Origin: Vanessa cardui
Taxonomy: Eukaryota > Arthropoda > Insecta > Lepidoptera > Nymphalidae
Assembly: GCF_905220365.1 (NCBI RefSeq)
Contig: NC_061141.1
Span: 5,277,501-5,341,500, forward strand
Reading direction: 5' to 3'
DNA: 64,000 nucleotides
Position numbers and translations under genes: made by a program. Below are positions 9,209-20,759 of the stretch, one piece after another. A model generated the notes under the pieces. It ran no database searches. It was given only the letters and a program-made list of their open reading frames with translations, and was not told the origin of the DNA. Every line of letters begins with the position of its first letter. Position 1 is the first letter of the stretch.

Positions 9209-11320
9209 GTGTTTTTTAATGGTGAATCGTTAACGGTTACAGTAGATAATGCTCCTAAAGAATTAACTCGCATTGATCCACTACACCCACCCCTTAATAT
9301 TGATATTGTAGTAACACACAATTTGCAGGAAAACTTGAGGATTAATCAAGATATGAAAAAATATAATTTCGCTATGGCCAATTTTGTAGCTATAAATGAA
9401 CTTCTTAAAAGTATAGACTGGAGTGAAAAATTTGCAGAGCTTCATGATATTAACACAATGGTTGATTACCTATATACGAAGATATATCATGCTATAGAAC
9501 TTTACACGCCGAATTTCAAAAGAACAAAACCATTAAAATATCCACCTTGGTTCAACAAAACACTAATAAAGAGAATAAGAGAAAAGGAAAAACTAAGATT
9601 GAAATTTAAAAAATACAAAAATGCTATGGATGGTTTGTCACTAACGCTTTTAGAAAAACGATGCGATAGACTATCTATTGAATGTTATAATTCTTATCTT
9701 AACTGTGCAGAAGAAAAGATTACATCCAACAGTAATTATTTCTGGTCATACATGAAAAGTAAACGCGATAAAAATGTTAACACCTATCCAAAATCAATGA
9801 AAAATGATGAAAGTGTAGCGTCTGATGGCTTAGCAATTTGTAACCTATTTGCGTCACAGTTCTCTTCGCTGTATGAAGAAAACGAGAGCAAGTACGATAT
9901 TGACAGAATACTTCGAACCATGGATGCTACAGTCACTTGCAATAATAGCCTACCTTTGATCCAGCTTGATGAATCTGAAGTCATTAATAAATTAAAGAAT
10001 TTAGATGTGAATAAGGGTGCTGGATCTGACAATATTCCGCCAAATTTTATTATAAACTGTGCCCAAAGTCTTGCTGTACCACTAACAATTATTTTTAACA
10101 AAGCATTAGTCACCGGAATATTTCCTTCTAAGTGGAAAACTGCGAAAGTAGTCCCTATTTTCAAAAGTGGAGAAAAAAATTATGTAAAAAACTATAGGCC
10201 TATTTCAATCCTCTCTATCTTTGGTAAGGTGTTGGAGTCTCTAATATATCCATATATTTACAGTCATGTTAAATGTTTTCTTAGTACCCACCAGCATGGC
10301 TTCATAGCCGGTAGATCTACATGCACAAATCTAGTAAATTACTCCGAAATCTTATTTGAATCTATTGATAGGAACAAGAGAGTGGATGTTATCTACACAG
10401 ACTTAAGTAAAGCATTTGACTTGGTTCCGTGTTCAGTACTAGTCTTGAAGTTGTCCAATTATGGTATTGTCGGATCTTTAATGAGATTTCTAGCATCATA
10501 TCTCACAGAAAGACATTTTTATGTTGTTGCCAGCGGTTATGAATCGGTTGAATGCGATGTAAAATCTGAAGTCCCACAAGGGTCACACCTGGGTCCACTG
10601 CTCTTCAACATATTCATAAACGATCTGCCTAATTGTTTTAAATATTCTACACCATTTCTGTATGCTGACGATGTCAAACTTCTTAAAATAATTGAAGAAC
10701 CAAATGACACTATTCTTTTACAAGATGATCTGACAAGATTATACCATTGGTGTAATGATAACGGCATGAGACTGAATTCAGTAAAATGTTCATGGATATC
10801 ATTCACCAGGAGTTTAAAAGAATCTCAAACAAATTATTACATAGCTGGTGCCCCTATTAAATCTGTGGACAGAATTTCAGACCTGGGACCTGGACCTCAT
10901 ATTGATGCCCACTGCCTGAGGCTTGAGAGGATACAGAAACGTTTTCTTTATCATCTTGCTTTCTCGTTAGGTAAAGGGAAAATGCTTCCTTCTTACAAAA
11001 AAAGATTGGAATTTTTCAAAATTCTTTCACTAAGTGATCGGAGGGATTTGTTGGATTTAACATTTCTATATAAAACATTTAACAACAACTATGATAACTC
11101 GTTTTTTATATCAAAAATTAAATTGAATGTTCACATTAGATATCCACGTAAACCAATAACACCATTAGTAAGACCTTTCCGCAAAACTGTTTTAGGAAGC
11201 AATTCACCTGTATCTCGCTTATGTAAAATTTTAAATGAGCACAGCGCTGTTCTAGACCCTTTTGGAGACTCATCAAACAAGTTTCACAAAAAAATATTGT
11301 CAAAATTGTCGGCTAACTAA
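9209..11320 (+). CDS. LINE ORF2 fragment: reverse transcriptase, Jockey/CR1-like
   Basis: The frame is open for 703 codons. It begins in the last part of the endonuclease domain (the in-frame codons for VLDLVFFNG start before 9209). The frame opener is GTG, so this is not a true start. Reverse-transcriptase motifs are in order: KNYRPISIL near residue 326, the motif A aspartate in YTDLSKAFD near 395-403, VPQGSHLGPLLFNIFINDLP, and the catalytic YADD at 485-488. Right after SVDRISDLG (about residue 557) the sequence jumps to LRLERIQKRFLYHL, so most of the usual region between thumb and C-terminal domain is missing. That deletion kept the frame. The element is 5'-truncated, so no ORF1 or complete endonuclease is present. 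It should not be able to move by itself. Confidence 0.9.
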   Translation: MFFNGESLTVTVDNAPKELTRIDPLHPPLNIDIVVTHNLQENLRINQDMKKYNFAMANFVAINELLKSIDWSEKFAELHDINTMVDYLYTKIYHAIELYTPNFKRTKPLKYPPWFNKTLIKRIREKEKLRLKFKKYKNAMDGLSLTLLEKRCDRLSIECYNSYLNCAEEKITSNSNYFWSYMKSKRDKNVNTYPKSMKNDESVASDGLAICNLFASQFSSLYEENESKYDIDRILRTMDATVTCNNSLPLIQLDESEVINKLKNLDVNKGAGSDNIPPNFIINCAQSLAVPLTIIFNKALVTGIFPSKWKTAKVVPIFKSGEKNYVKNYRPISILSIFGKVLESLIYPYIYSHVKCFLSTHQHGFIAGRSTCTNLVNYSEILFESIDRNKRVDVIYTDLSKAFDLVPCSVLVLKLSNYGIVGSLMRFLASYLTERHFYVVASGYESVECDVKSEVPQGSHLGPLLFNIFINDLPNCFKYSTPFLYADDVKLLKIIEEPNDTILLQDDLTRLYHWCNDNGMRLNSVKCSWISFTRSLKESQTNYYIAGAPIKSVDRISDLGPGPHIDAHCLRLERIQKRFLYHLAFSLGKGKMLPSYKKRLEFFKILSLSDRRDLLDLTFLYKTFNNNYDNSFFISKIKLNVHIRYPRKPITPLVRPFRKTVLGSNSPVSRLCKILNEHSAVLDPFGDSSNKFHKKILSKLSAN

Positions 11321-11575
11321 TTTATTATTTTTTTTTTTGTTTGTATGTTATTATTTTACTATTATTGTTAATTCTTGTCATTTTTAATTAACCTTTAATT
11401 ACCTACTAACAATTAATTATTTGTAAGTTCGTCATCTCCAACTGTATCTTTGCAAGTGGTATTCACCTTAATAGGTAATGCATTTAGTTTTAAGTTGTAT
11501 TAAAATTGTATACCTTTGTACGTGTTGATTGTATTTACCACTGGTGAATCTTAAATAAATAAATAAATCGAATTG

Positions 11576-12524
11576 AAGTTTTTTTTTATTTCCATTTTAT
11601 ATACAATAAATATTTACTATTACAATGTTCCTTGCATCAATTACATAGATTTATTAATAGACGTAGAAGTAACCTTGGTGATATTCCCTTAATTTAAGTT
11701 ATACACCTTTATCCCGCAAACGTTACTGAAATCCTTTTTTTATCTTCACTATTGTAAATCTTTAAACATTCTCTGGTGATCCCATTGCGTTAGTATACTC
11801 TGTTTCATAAAATAATTACATACTCTGTGGTTTGCGTAATAGAGGTAACAAGTTTATGTTTATTTCTTTAATAAATAAATAAGTAAATAAACAAAAAGCA
11901 TAAAAGGCTTTTATTTCTCATCAACTCAATAATAATATTTAACTATGTAATGAAATAAATTATTTACTATTTTAAAATTGTATATTATTTATATTAAGTT
12001 ATAATTTATAGACAATAATAATCCGACACTGCTATTTAGCATTTTTATTATTATTACTAAATTTTTTATACCAAGAATCCCTCCCATGTGTAGGCTTCTT
12101 CCGAGATTTTATACAGATTTGTCTCTTTGATTCTGTCACCCAGTCCTAGCTATTTGTGAGTACTTATATCATTTTACGAAAGTTAATTTCTGATACCACA
12201 GATATATGTATATAACTTAAAAATATATACACATGAAGCTTTAAGCTCCAGCCACTAGACCAACAATACAGTATATATGATGTAAGTACTGTATATATAG
12301 TTCATCAAAATAAAGACAGCCTATTAGCTAATATAATTTAACATAGTTCACATGCGGCCGCGCGGGTAATCAAATATTTGCCCGCCCCCGGCGTCTCAAC
12401 ATTCCTTATTTACTGTATATACAGATACACAGACATTTTGTAAGGATTAAGTTTATTAATATATTATGAGATATAATTAGTGTCGTAATATTCTTAGTTG
12501 ATATAAACTAGTTTTATCTTTATC
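11576..12524. other. no gene seen
   Basis: AT-rich. One GC-rich patch at 12355-12400 contains GCGGGTAATCAAATATTTGC followed by CCGC, a weak hairpin. Confidence 0.45.
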
Positions 12525-12764
12525 AATAAATAAATGAACAATAACTATTGCACATCACATACATTACTCTAATTCCAATGTAAGTAACTAAATCATTTGT
12601 GTTATGGAAAATCAGAAGTAACGACGGTACCGCAAACCTTGGGCTTGGTTCTAAGGCATCATAGAAAACTAATGAATTTTCTACATCGACTCGGCCGGGA
12701 ATCGAACTCGGAGTGACGAACCCATGAAAACCGATGTACACACTACTCGACCACGGAGGTCATC
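12525..12764 (-). mobile_element. SINE-B, diverged
   Basis: AATAAATAAATGAACAATAA at the tail end, CTACATCGACTCGGCCGGG, GGTGTGTACATC-type head, ending at CCACGGAGGTCATCG on the plus strand. A short deletion affects the region before the B-box. Confidence 0.85.
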
Positions 12765-13574
12765 GAATAGATAAATACATATATGAAGGAGTTATTTTGT
12801 GTTTCCTAACTAAAAATGCAAGGCGTTTCGGAGGTTTTGAGTTTTGAAAACATGGACAGACAGAAAATATTGCCCACGATTCTAAATAATAGTTTGGTAG
12901 CTTTTAATGGAAATAATGTTTATAAAAGTCGTGTTGCCATTTAAATTAGTATTCCAAGTCATGTATATATAGTATATACTTTTGAATTCTAAAGTGCAGT
13001 TTTAAATTTATAAAATACTAAATTCATCCTGTAATAAACATCACAAAACCGAATGCACTCTAGTCGAACGTAATCCTAGCGTAGTATCGTAAAACCTCGT
13101 CTGGGCTCCGAGATGATATGTTCGAAATAATGTGAAATATTCGTTTGAAATATTGTATATTTAGTTGTGCACTTGGATCACTATTAAAGTCTTATATAGC
13201 AAAGACTTTTGCTACAAATCGACTATATAAAATTGACTTAAAATGATGATTCAATATCGTAATAACTTACTTCAATATTTTGGTTTTATATTATTAATGT
13301 TGACTGCAAATGTAAGTCAAAAAATTTTAATTACGTAAAGTAAACATTACTGAATTTTGTTTTTAAATTATGCTGAAATTGATAATTTTAATTGGAAATA
13401 TTAAATTGTATTTTTTGAAAAGTGTATCGTTTTATTCATGTTATACTTATATCTTAAAATATATCTTGTGACACATATAGAAGAATTTTAATATATCGAG
13501 ATTAAACGATATAATTTCAACTTCGATAACGAGGGTCAATAGTTATATTTAAATCGTTGTATTGTAAAAAGCGG
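12765..13574. other. no gene seen
   Basis: AT-rich unique sequence without recognised repeats or plausible exons. Confidence 0.45.
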
Positions 13575-13618
13575 TTATAATATTACAAACAGACACTCCA
13601 ATTTTATTATATATAATT
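13575..13618 (-). repeat. repeat G end fragment
   Basis: ATTACAAACAGACACTCCAA and TTTTATTATATATAA match the outer end of repeat G. It directly abuts SINE-B. Confidence 0.55.
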
Positions 13619-13772
13619 TGACGACCTCCGTGGTCGAGTGGTGTACCCCGTGGCGTTTTCATGGGTACGCCACTCCGAGGTCCTAGGTTCGATTCCCGGC
13701 TGAGGCGATGTAGATTATCATTAGTTTTCTATGTTGTCTTGGGTCTTGGTGTTCGTGGTACCTGTATGTGAG
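13619..13772 (+). mobile_element. SINE-B with internal deletion
   Basis: The head is present (GACGACCTCCGTGGTCGAG, GGTTCGATTCCCGGC). GTGGTACC is followed directly by GTATGTGAGG, so about 70 bases of the 3' body and the tail are gone. Abuts a repeat G fragment. Confidence 0.85.
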
Positions 13773-14390
13773 GTTAAAAAAAAATGCGTCACTAATTTAT
13801 TATGGTAGGAGTCTTAGTGCTTATACTATACGTGGCGTGGACATAAGATTTTCTTGTGTATATATTTGTTTATTTAACACGCATTCGAAATCCTGTACAA
13901 AAACCTCTTCAGACTTAACATGAAAACGTAAACTTGTATTGAACGAAACGATTACGAGATCCGTTCACCTTTTAGACATAACGCTCGTCACTTAACGTTT
14001 CAATGGAGTCTCTAACAAAATATCCTTTTTGTCACAATAGAGCTAGATTAGGTTGCAATGACATGTTCGGGGCGCGTTTGCGATCAAGTCACGTGCGAGA
14101 AGGACGATTTTATTCAGTTTCGCTTTTTACTTTAATAGTATTTGACAATAAACTTTGAAACATGCATGTAGTCTATGAGTAAATACCTATGAATTGAATC
14201 CAAAGTCAATTTTATGGAAACGTATGGAAAAATAATAACAGCCACAAGAGACCATCATATCTTAGTTCCTAAGGTTGGTGCATTGTAAATTGGGTTTTTT
14301 GACTACTAATCATTTAATGACTTACCAGTCAGCCTGCAATTTATTCATCTGCAACACCAATAGCATCATATTATTTATTTATTTTTTATT
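13773..14390. other. no gene seen
   Basis: Mostly unique. A GC-richer patch at 14060-14110 (GGGGCGCGTTTGCGATC) has no frame or known motif. Confidence 0.45.
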
Positions 14391-14466
14391 TAACAGGTGA
14401 CAAATGAGCAGGTTTATCTGATGAAAAGTAACTAACCACAGCCCATGGACATCTGCAACACCAAGG

Positions 14467-14760
14467 TTTTTTTTTATTTATTTTACAATTTTTATGTGAC
14501 AAATTTCAAAGAAATTCTGCCACATGTGTATTCCACCAACCCGCATTGGAACAGCGTGGTAGAATATGTTCCAAACCTCCTCAAAGGGAGAGGAGGCCTT
14601 TAGCCCAGCAGTGAGAATTTTCAGGCTGTTGTTGTTGTTATTTTACAACATCCACAGGCTTGCAGATGCCCGTTCCTTTTTTTACATTTTATTTTAAACA
14701 TTTTGGCGTTTTACATTTTATACTAAACATCAGCAGATCTTCGCTGGATTTCATTCTTGT
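14467..14760 (-). mobile_element. repeat I inserted in repeat E, itself carrying SINE-A2
   Basis: On the minus strand it starts ACAAGAATGAAATCCAGCGA and ends in an A-rich tail (seen as TTTTTTTTTATTTATTTT at the left). The same 5' boundary and tail are found at 28788-28903, so the 115-150-bp unit is a short retroposon. Confidence 0.7.
14489..14638 (+). mobile_element. SINE-A2, 5'-truncated, nested in repeat I
   Basis: Flanked by the 10-bp duplication TATTTTACAA (14479-14488 and 14639-14648). Starts at GTGACAAATTTC without a tRNA head and ends in a GTTGTTGTT tail. Confidence 0.9.
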
Positions 14761-15428
14761 AACACCAAGGGTTTGGTGGTGTGTTACCGACCTCTAAGGA
14801 AGAAGCACGCTTTATTCTTGAAGTCGCCAAAGTATAGGTTTGGAAAAACCGCTGGCAAATATTAGAACGCAACTGGTTCATTCCCGTTTCCAGGTACAAG
14901 AGCTATTTCAGGACGGTTTTTCTTTTTCTTTTAACTTTAAAGCTTTTATCACAAGGTTACTTAATGTGACATACACATTGAATTAATTTCCTAGAAGGTT
15001 TTATATGTACAGAGAATAACTTTTCTCTATCGTGTATTCCATTACCTTAACTTTAAATAAACAATATAACTTTACATTCTGCTTATAATAATAATAGAGA
15101 TTACACTATATTAGATTAGAAATTCATTATTATTATAACTATATATACCCAAATTTTTAGACTATATATTCTCCCACCATAAGTAAACTCATAATTATTG
15201 AGTACCTAGGAGTTTTAAGCAGGAATCCTGAACATAAATACATTTTAAATATAATTCATGATACTTAGCACTACATACATTTCATATAATAACGGCCCAG
15301 TAACCCATAAAGCAAACAATTTAAATTGATATTTTCGAAAATGCATGGAAATAGTGTCTATTGACAAAACAGTTTTTTAATTTAGAAGTATTCTATAATA
15401 TATTTAGTATCAGCATTGCATCCCTGCC

Positions 15429-15750
15429 GAGTCGAGATGGCCCAGTGGTTAGAACGCGTGCATCTTAATCGATGATTTCGGGTAAATGAGTAGTTTCTTG
15501 CCCAGGCAAGCACCACTATATATAAGTGCTTAATTTGTGTTTATAATTCATCTCGTGCTCAGCGGTGAAGGAAAACGTCGTGAGGAAACCTGAATGTGCC
15601 TAATTTCATTGAAATTCTGCCACATGTGCATTCCACCAACCCACATTGGAACAGCGTGGTACAATATGTTCCAAACCCTATCCTTAATGGGAGAGGAGGC
15701 CTTTAGCCCAGCAGAGGGTAATTTACAAGATGTTACTTTACTTTTACTTT
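15429..15750 (+). mobile_element. SINE-A1, full length
   Basis: The head carries A-box TGGCCCAGTGG but a damaged B-box (CGGGTAAATG). The body is A1-like with CACTATATATAAGTGC and the TTACTTTACTTTTAC tail. It has CTCAGCGG, an A2-type variant. Confidence 0.88.
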
Positions 15751-16000
15751 AAAAGCCGGTGTGGGTCGCTATTACAAAAACTTAAAAGTTTAGTCGCTCC
15801 CGCTTCCGCTTCCGCTTTAATGTGTGCGAAGCCTTAACGTCCGAGCTCACGTAATTGTTTATCAGTCGTCCGTGGTTCCAGTTCGTTTGCTAATCAAACA
15901 TCGATACGCGTGTTGGAACAATCAATGAGCAAATTGCTCTTCCTTATTCGACTTCTCTCTTACTTGTTTGTGATTCCGAATTCGTGTAACCATACCACAT

Positions 16001-16085
16001 ACACGTACACTTGCTAACCGAAGATGGCGGGTTTGAACCCGAGTAAGCACTAGTGCTTTATTTGTGTTTGTGTTAATCTCGTTTT
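16001..16085 (+). mobile_element. SINE-A head fragment, old
   Basis: CTTGCTAACCGA, GGCGGGTTTGAACCCGAG and AAGCACTAGTGCTTTATTTG resemble the B-box region and following body of SINE-A. Confidence 0.4.
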
Positions 16086-16190
16086 GTATGAAAAAATACA
16101 TCCTTAAAAGGAAGGTTGATATGTTGGATAAAATCTGACCCCAAGTGTATGCTGTATCCAATGACTCGGTTTGGGACTTCTGTGGTCGTC

Positions 16191-16494
16191 AGAGTAGAGC
16201 AGAGATGGCCCAGTGGTTAGAACACGTGCAACTTAACCGATGATTGTGGGTTCAAGCCCAGGCAAGCACCGCTGATTCATGTGCTTAATTTTGTCTTTAT
16301 AATTCATCTCGTGCTCAGCGGTGAAGGAAAACATCGTGAGGAAACCTGCATGTGACAAATTTCATAGAAATTCTTCCACATGTGTATTCCACCAACCCGC
16401 ATTGGAACAGCGTGGTGGAATATGTTCCAAACCTTCGCCTTAAAGGGAGAGGAGGCCTTTAGCCCAACAGTGGGAATTTACAGGCTATTGTTGT
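16191..16494 (+). mobile_element. SINE-A2, full length
   Basis: Flanked by a 10-bp duplication TGTGGTCGTC (16181-16190 and 16495-16504). The A-box is intact and the B-box changed (GGTTCAAGCCC). The body has CACCGCTGATTCATG and GACAAATTTCATAG. The tail is TTGTTGT. Confidence 0.93.
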
Positions 16495-16544
16495 TGTGGT
16501 CGTCCAAACTCCTCAAGGCGAAAGGAGGTTCTAGCAAAAAGTAA

Positions 16545-16765
16545 ATCTGTCAGTTATTGTGCCGCTCACTTAGGAGAAAAAGGTTTGGAACTACTCCACA
16601 CGTGTCGGATTCTCATCTACCACATGCAGGTTTCCTCACAATGCTTTTCTTCACCGCCAAACACGACTTGAGTTATAAATACAAATTCAAAAGTACATGC
16701 TCTGGATTTGAACTCAGAATCATTGGTTAAGATTTACGTCTCGTAACCACTGGGTCATCATGAAT
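16545..16765 (-). mobile_element. SINE-A, old copy
   Basis: CACATGCAGGTTTCCTCACA, CTTCACCGCCAA, GGATTTGAACTCAGA and TAACCACTGGGTCATCATG follow the reverse complement of SINE-A with many changes. Confidence 0.65.
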
Positions 16766-16905
16766 CATCATCGTCATCAATGGGAAATTTCATCTAGTAA
16801 TACGTAACTTAATACTACTGTGGCATATTCGAAAGACTTGACAGAAGATACGAATGTACATTTGAACAAATATAAAGTTATAACTTCTGAGCCTGATAGA
16901 GCTAT

Positions 16906-17193
16906 TTTTTTATGGTATAGGTTGGCGGACGATCGTATGGGCCACCTGATGGTAAGTGGTCACCATCACCCATAGACAATGACGCTGTAAGAAACATTAA
17001 CTATTCCTTACATCGTCAATGTGCCACCAACCTTGGGAACTAAGATGTTATGTCCCTTGTGCCTGTAGTTACACTGGCTCACTCACCCTTCAAACCGGAA
17101 CACAACAATACTGAGTACTGTTATTTGGCGGTAGAATAACTGATGAGTGGGTGGTATCTACCCAGACGGGCTAGCACAAAGCCCTACCACCAA
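16906..17193 (+). mobile_element. repeat C, full length
   Basis: Complete from TTTATGGTATAGGTTGGCGG to GCACAAAGCCCTACCACCA. Confidence 0.93.
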
Positions 17194-17604
17194 GAAATGA
17201 TTAATGAACAAAAATTTCAGTTTATGCTTCAATATGACTCGGCGTCAGCAAATGCATTTAGGAGTTACGTCTTTCTTCTTCTTTATAGTTATTATTATCT
17301 TTAGCTTAAAAATTAATTAAAGAAGAACCCATTCAGTATGGATTTGGTCTTTAAAACATTCTGTATCGTTATTAAATATAGTTTTTTATATCTGTATACA
17401 GATTTAAAATAATAATATTCAACCATTTAAAAAAACAATTAATTAAATAGTGAATCCCAAATTAAAGAAATGATATTTAAAAAAAACTTGCAATTCTTTT
17501 TTCGTATATTGATCAACACTCATTTGTAACTTTAACTTTAAAGTTAAGCAAAAGCACCCGAATTATTTTTAACAACGCGAAAGACCTTACTACTTTTATA
17601 TCTT

Positions 17605-17848
17605 TGACGACCTCCATGGTCGAGTGGTGTGTACAACGGTTTTCATGGGTACGCCACTCTGAGGTCCCGGGTTCGATTCCTGGACGAGTCGATGTAGATT
17701 ACGATTAGTTTTCAATGTTGTCTTGGGTCTGGGTGTTTGTGGTACCGTCGTTACTTCTGATTTCCATAACACAAGTGCTTCAGCTACTTACAATGGGATC
17801 AGAGTAATGTATGTGATGTTGTCTCATATTTATTTTTTTATTATTTAT
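17605..17848 (+). mobile_element. SINE-B, CCATGG variant
   Basis: Starts TGACGACCTCCATGGTCGAG, B-box GGTTCGATTCC, ends TGTCTCATATTTATTTTTTT. Shares the CCATGG variant with the copy at 20933. Confidence 0.93.
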
Positions 17849-18927
17849 AACATAGAATACAGATTTTATTAAAATATATGTATATACTAAAATCATAAGC
17901 CTTTTTGATTCACAAGTTTTCTTATTTAAATTACATTGATTTATTTGAATAACTTTTTTGTTTATTTACCGAGCGTCTACAACGTAGAGTGACTTAGAGG
18001 TTTTGCCTGAGCGATATTTTTACTTGCAAACCGATGTCTGAGGGTAGATAAAAACAATTGTCGCGGTTTGCCTATCAAGTTTTATTAGGGTCGGTGATAT
18101 TTTCAGATAGGGTCCGAACTGTTAGACTTATCGAGAAATGTCGACGTATTTGAGGAGTAAAATATCGGATGGCCGAAATGGTTGAGTGGTAGCAGATGGC
18201 TCAAAGAGGAACATTGTTTGTTCCTGTTTGAACGCTTTATACTTACCGTTTTTATATCTATATTAAGATATAAATGTGAAAGTAGCTCTGTCTGTCTGTC
18301 GCTCTGTCACGAACCAACCGCTGAACCGTAATGTAATATTTAATTTCTCAGTATTTTCTAATTTAACTTAATAACATTTTCAGTAAAATATTATTCAGGG
18401 AAATGTAATTATTGCGATAAATAATAATATGAATTTAAATCTTAATCATAAACAATCTTAATGTCAGGTAACAATTAATAAACAAAAAAAAAAGATATAT
18501 AAACCTCGTTTTTGCCCACGGATCTCTAATTAACTTTTAATTTGAATATTTCATAACTTAATAAGTCCAAAAATTAAGTTGAAGTATAAAAATTCACAGC
18601 ACAGTACAACGGCACAGCGGTATAAATCCAAAATTAAACATTTCGCCGTTGATAAATTTTTCATTCGTATCTTGCTGTGTTGATTGCGCGTTTTACCGTT
18701 CCTTAGCTTTTACAACGCGGGCCTGAGAGCAATTTTCAGATTGAATTTTTACGACAGTACAAAGATAAAGTTATAAACAAATGAATAAACACAAGTTGAA
18801 TCCGACGGCCTCTAAATAAATGTAAGTGGTTATGCTTGTAAAATTTTGGTTATACTTGAAACGTTTTTTATTATTTCATGCGCTATTAAGACAATTTATA
18901 ATAAATTTAGTTTGATTAAACATTTAT
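17849..18927. other. no gene seen, apart from repeat H
   Basis: GATGGCCGAAATGGTTGAGTG at 18170-18190 looks like a tRNA A-box relic, but no B-box follows. Confidence 0.4.
18258..18330 (+). repeat. repeat H
   Basis: AAATGTGAAAGTAGCTCTGT then CTGTCTGTC and CACGAACCAACCGCTGAACC. The same unit is at 22517-22610 and, inverted, at 29064-29150. Confidence 0.6.
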
Positions 18928-19183
18928 TTTTTGTGGACTAGATTTGAGGACGAGCATATGGGCCACCTGGTGTTGAGTGGTGACCATCACCCATAGACAA
19001 TGACGTTGTAAAAAATATTAACTATTCCTTACGTCGTTAATGTGCCACCAGCCTTGGGAACTAAGATGCTATGTCCCTTGTGCCTGTAGTTACACTGGCT
19101 CACTCACCCTTCAATCCGGAACACAACAATACTGCGTACTGTTGTTTAGCGGTAGAATATCTGATGAGTGGGTGGTACCTATC
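18928..19183 (+). mobile_element. repeat C, 3' end lost
   Basis: Starts in a changed 5' end (GTGGACTAGATTTGAGGACG) and ends at GAGTGGGTGGTACCTA. Confidence 0.9.
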
Positions 19184-20759
19184 TATTATAGAATATTTAT
19201 AATATTGAATATGCGAATATAAGATACGACATTAAAAATGTGTCTGTAAAATTTTATTAGGTCATTATTGCATTTTTATGCGCAGTGTTAATTGTTGGAC
19301 AAAAAAATAATATTTATTGTCAACGTTAAAAAATCTATTGTCATTAAAGAATATAAAATCTTATAATATATATGTTTACACAAAGTTCAAGTACATTGAA
19401 CATAATACAGATCACATAAACTTCATTGTATTTGGTACTTAATACATACTTCAAATAAGAAAAAAGGTGACTAAAGAGTTTTATATCGCTTCTAAATTAG
19501 AAGCTTTATATTATATAAATTTTTCAATCCTGAATAAACAAATTTATTAGTTTTCAACATTATATATAAGTTGGCAATCAAAAATAAAATAATGAAAATA
19601 TAGACTCTATCTTTGTAATGAAATTAAAAGAATACATCAAAAATGCTGTTGAAATGGTCTTGGGTTTAGCTTGGGCTGATTTTCAGAAAGCGTCTACACA
19701 CGACTTTATATTTTACAAATTACAGCTATAAAATATTATTGTACGAAATTCTTACCCCTACTATTGCAACCAGTTTAAAATTAAACAATGGTTACGGCTA
19801 CAGTCTTTGGTTTAAATGCAAATCTTTACTTCAAATTATCAATTTTAAAAGTTATCAATCTTAAATATTTAATTGTTTATATTAGTTATAATTAACTTCA
19901 AACGTGGCTGAGACTACGGAACCCATAACCCCCAAGTATCATCCAGCTGACATTTTTGGCGACGTCCAGTTTCAATGAATAAATACCATTGAGTAGAAAA
20001 ATATATGTTATATGCGTTATTTTTACGTTATGAAATCTCATACGAGACAGTTTTTTTTATAACCTGTAATGTTTGACATCTGACATCTCCCATTGTTAAT
20101 AAGAAACATTAAAGTTATATGACAGCAAATACAGGCACTGCACGCGCTTTCCCAGCTTCTCCTCGCTACATTTATATTTCCGTCCCTTTTCACCAATCAT
20201 TCATCCAAATTGCAAGAATGAGATAGAAAAAATACTAAAGTATTCATTGTTTAATAAAAACATAGATACTCATAGTTATGCTCATTTAAAAATGTTTATA
20301 AAAAAATATACCTAATGATTTTTCCAACGTAAGGTTTCGTAGTAAGGGACACATGCGTGTAATTCCGTTATATTTTTCTCGTGATTCTGAATAGAGCTGA
20401 AAATGTCTGCAGGCTGGCGTTGCCAATTTAATAATGCCCCATGTAGGGCATTCTACGTTTCCCCTCTAAGGAACACTCGGTAATACCATTAAGATGAGCA
20501 TAATTTTATATGTTATTTAAACAACTTTATAAGAAATTTTATTTATACAGCAATAAATAGGTGTATAAAATGCTCAAAACATTTGGTCCGTTTTACGTAC
20601 TAATCATTTACATTGAAACCTTAAAATTATTCGAATATAACATTTAAGTTAGTGCTTTGGAGTTTGGATAATCAGGACCGCTTGTAATGCTAGCTGCATT
20701 CCCCCCTTATATAAAATTGTCATAATTCCTATGACAAGTGAGACTACTGGCACCACCTT
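19184..20759. other. no gene seen
   Basis: 1.6 kb of AT-rich unique sequence with stops in all frames. Confidence 0.5.

Larger units (their letters stand above)
8892..11564 (+). mobile_element. chimaeric LINE insertion (element X 3' end + truncated LINE)
   Basis: The direct repeats AAATCGAATTG at 8881-8891 and 11565-11575 (8-11 bp, because AAA may belong to the tail) enclose two unrelated retroelement pieces in the same orientation. The first is the 3' end of element X (about 8895-9196), ending in an A-rich tail. The second is a LINE missing its 5' half (9197 on), ending in TAAATAAATAAATAAA. The 5' border of X starts within a few bases of the left duplication. The simplest reading is that LINE reverse transcription jumped to the poly(A) end of an X transcript. 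A fold-back element (8952-9127) inserted later. Confidence 0.7.
14391..14935 (+). mobile_element. repeat E, split by nested insertion
   Basis: The 5' part at 14391-14466 (GAGCAGGTTTATCTGATG, CCATGGACATCTGCAACACC) and the 3' part at 14761 on (GTGTTACCGACCTCTAAGG, TTCTTGAAGTCGCCAAAGT) belong to one repeat. They are separated by repeat I plus SINE-A2. AACACCAAGG at 14457-14466 and 14761-14770 is the duplication made by the repeat I insertion. The 3' border is approximate. Confidence 0.65.

Noticed and set aside
9784..10806. Minus-strand frames inside the first LINE
   Set aside because: Shadows of the reverse-transcriptase frame, with no domain of their own.
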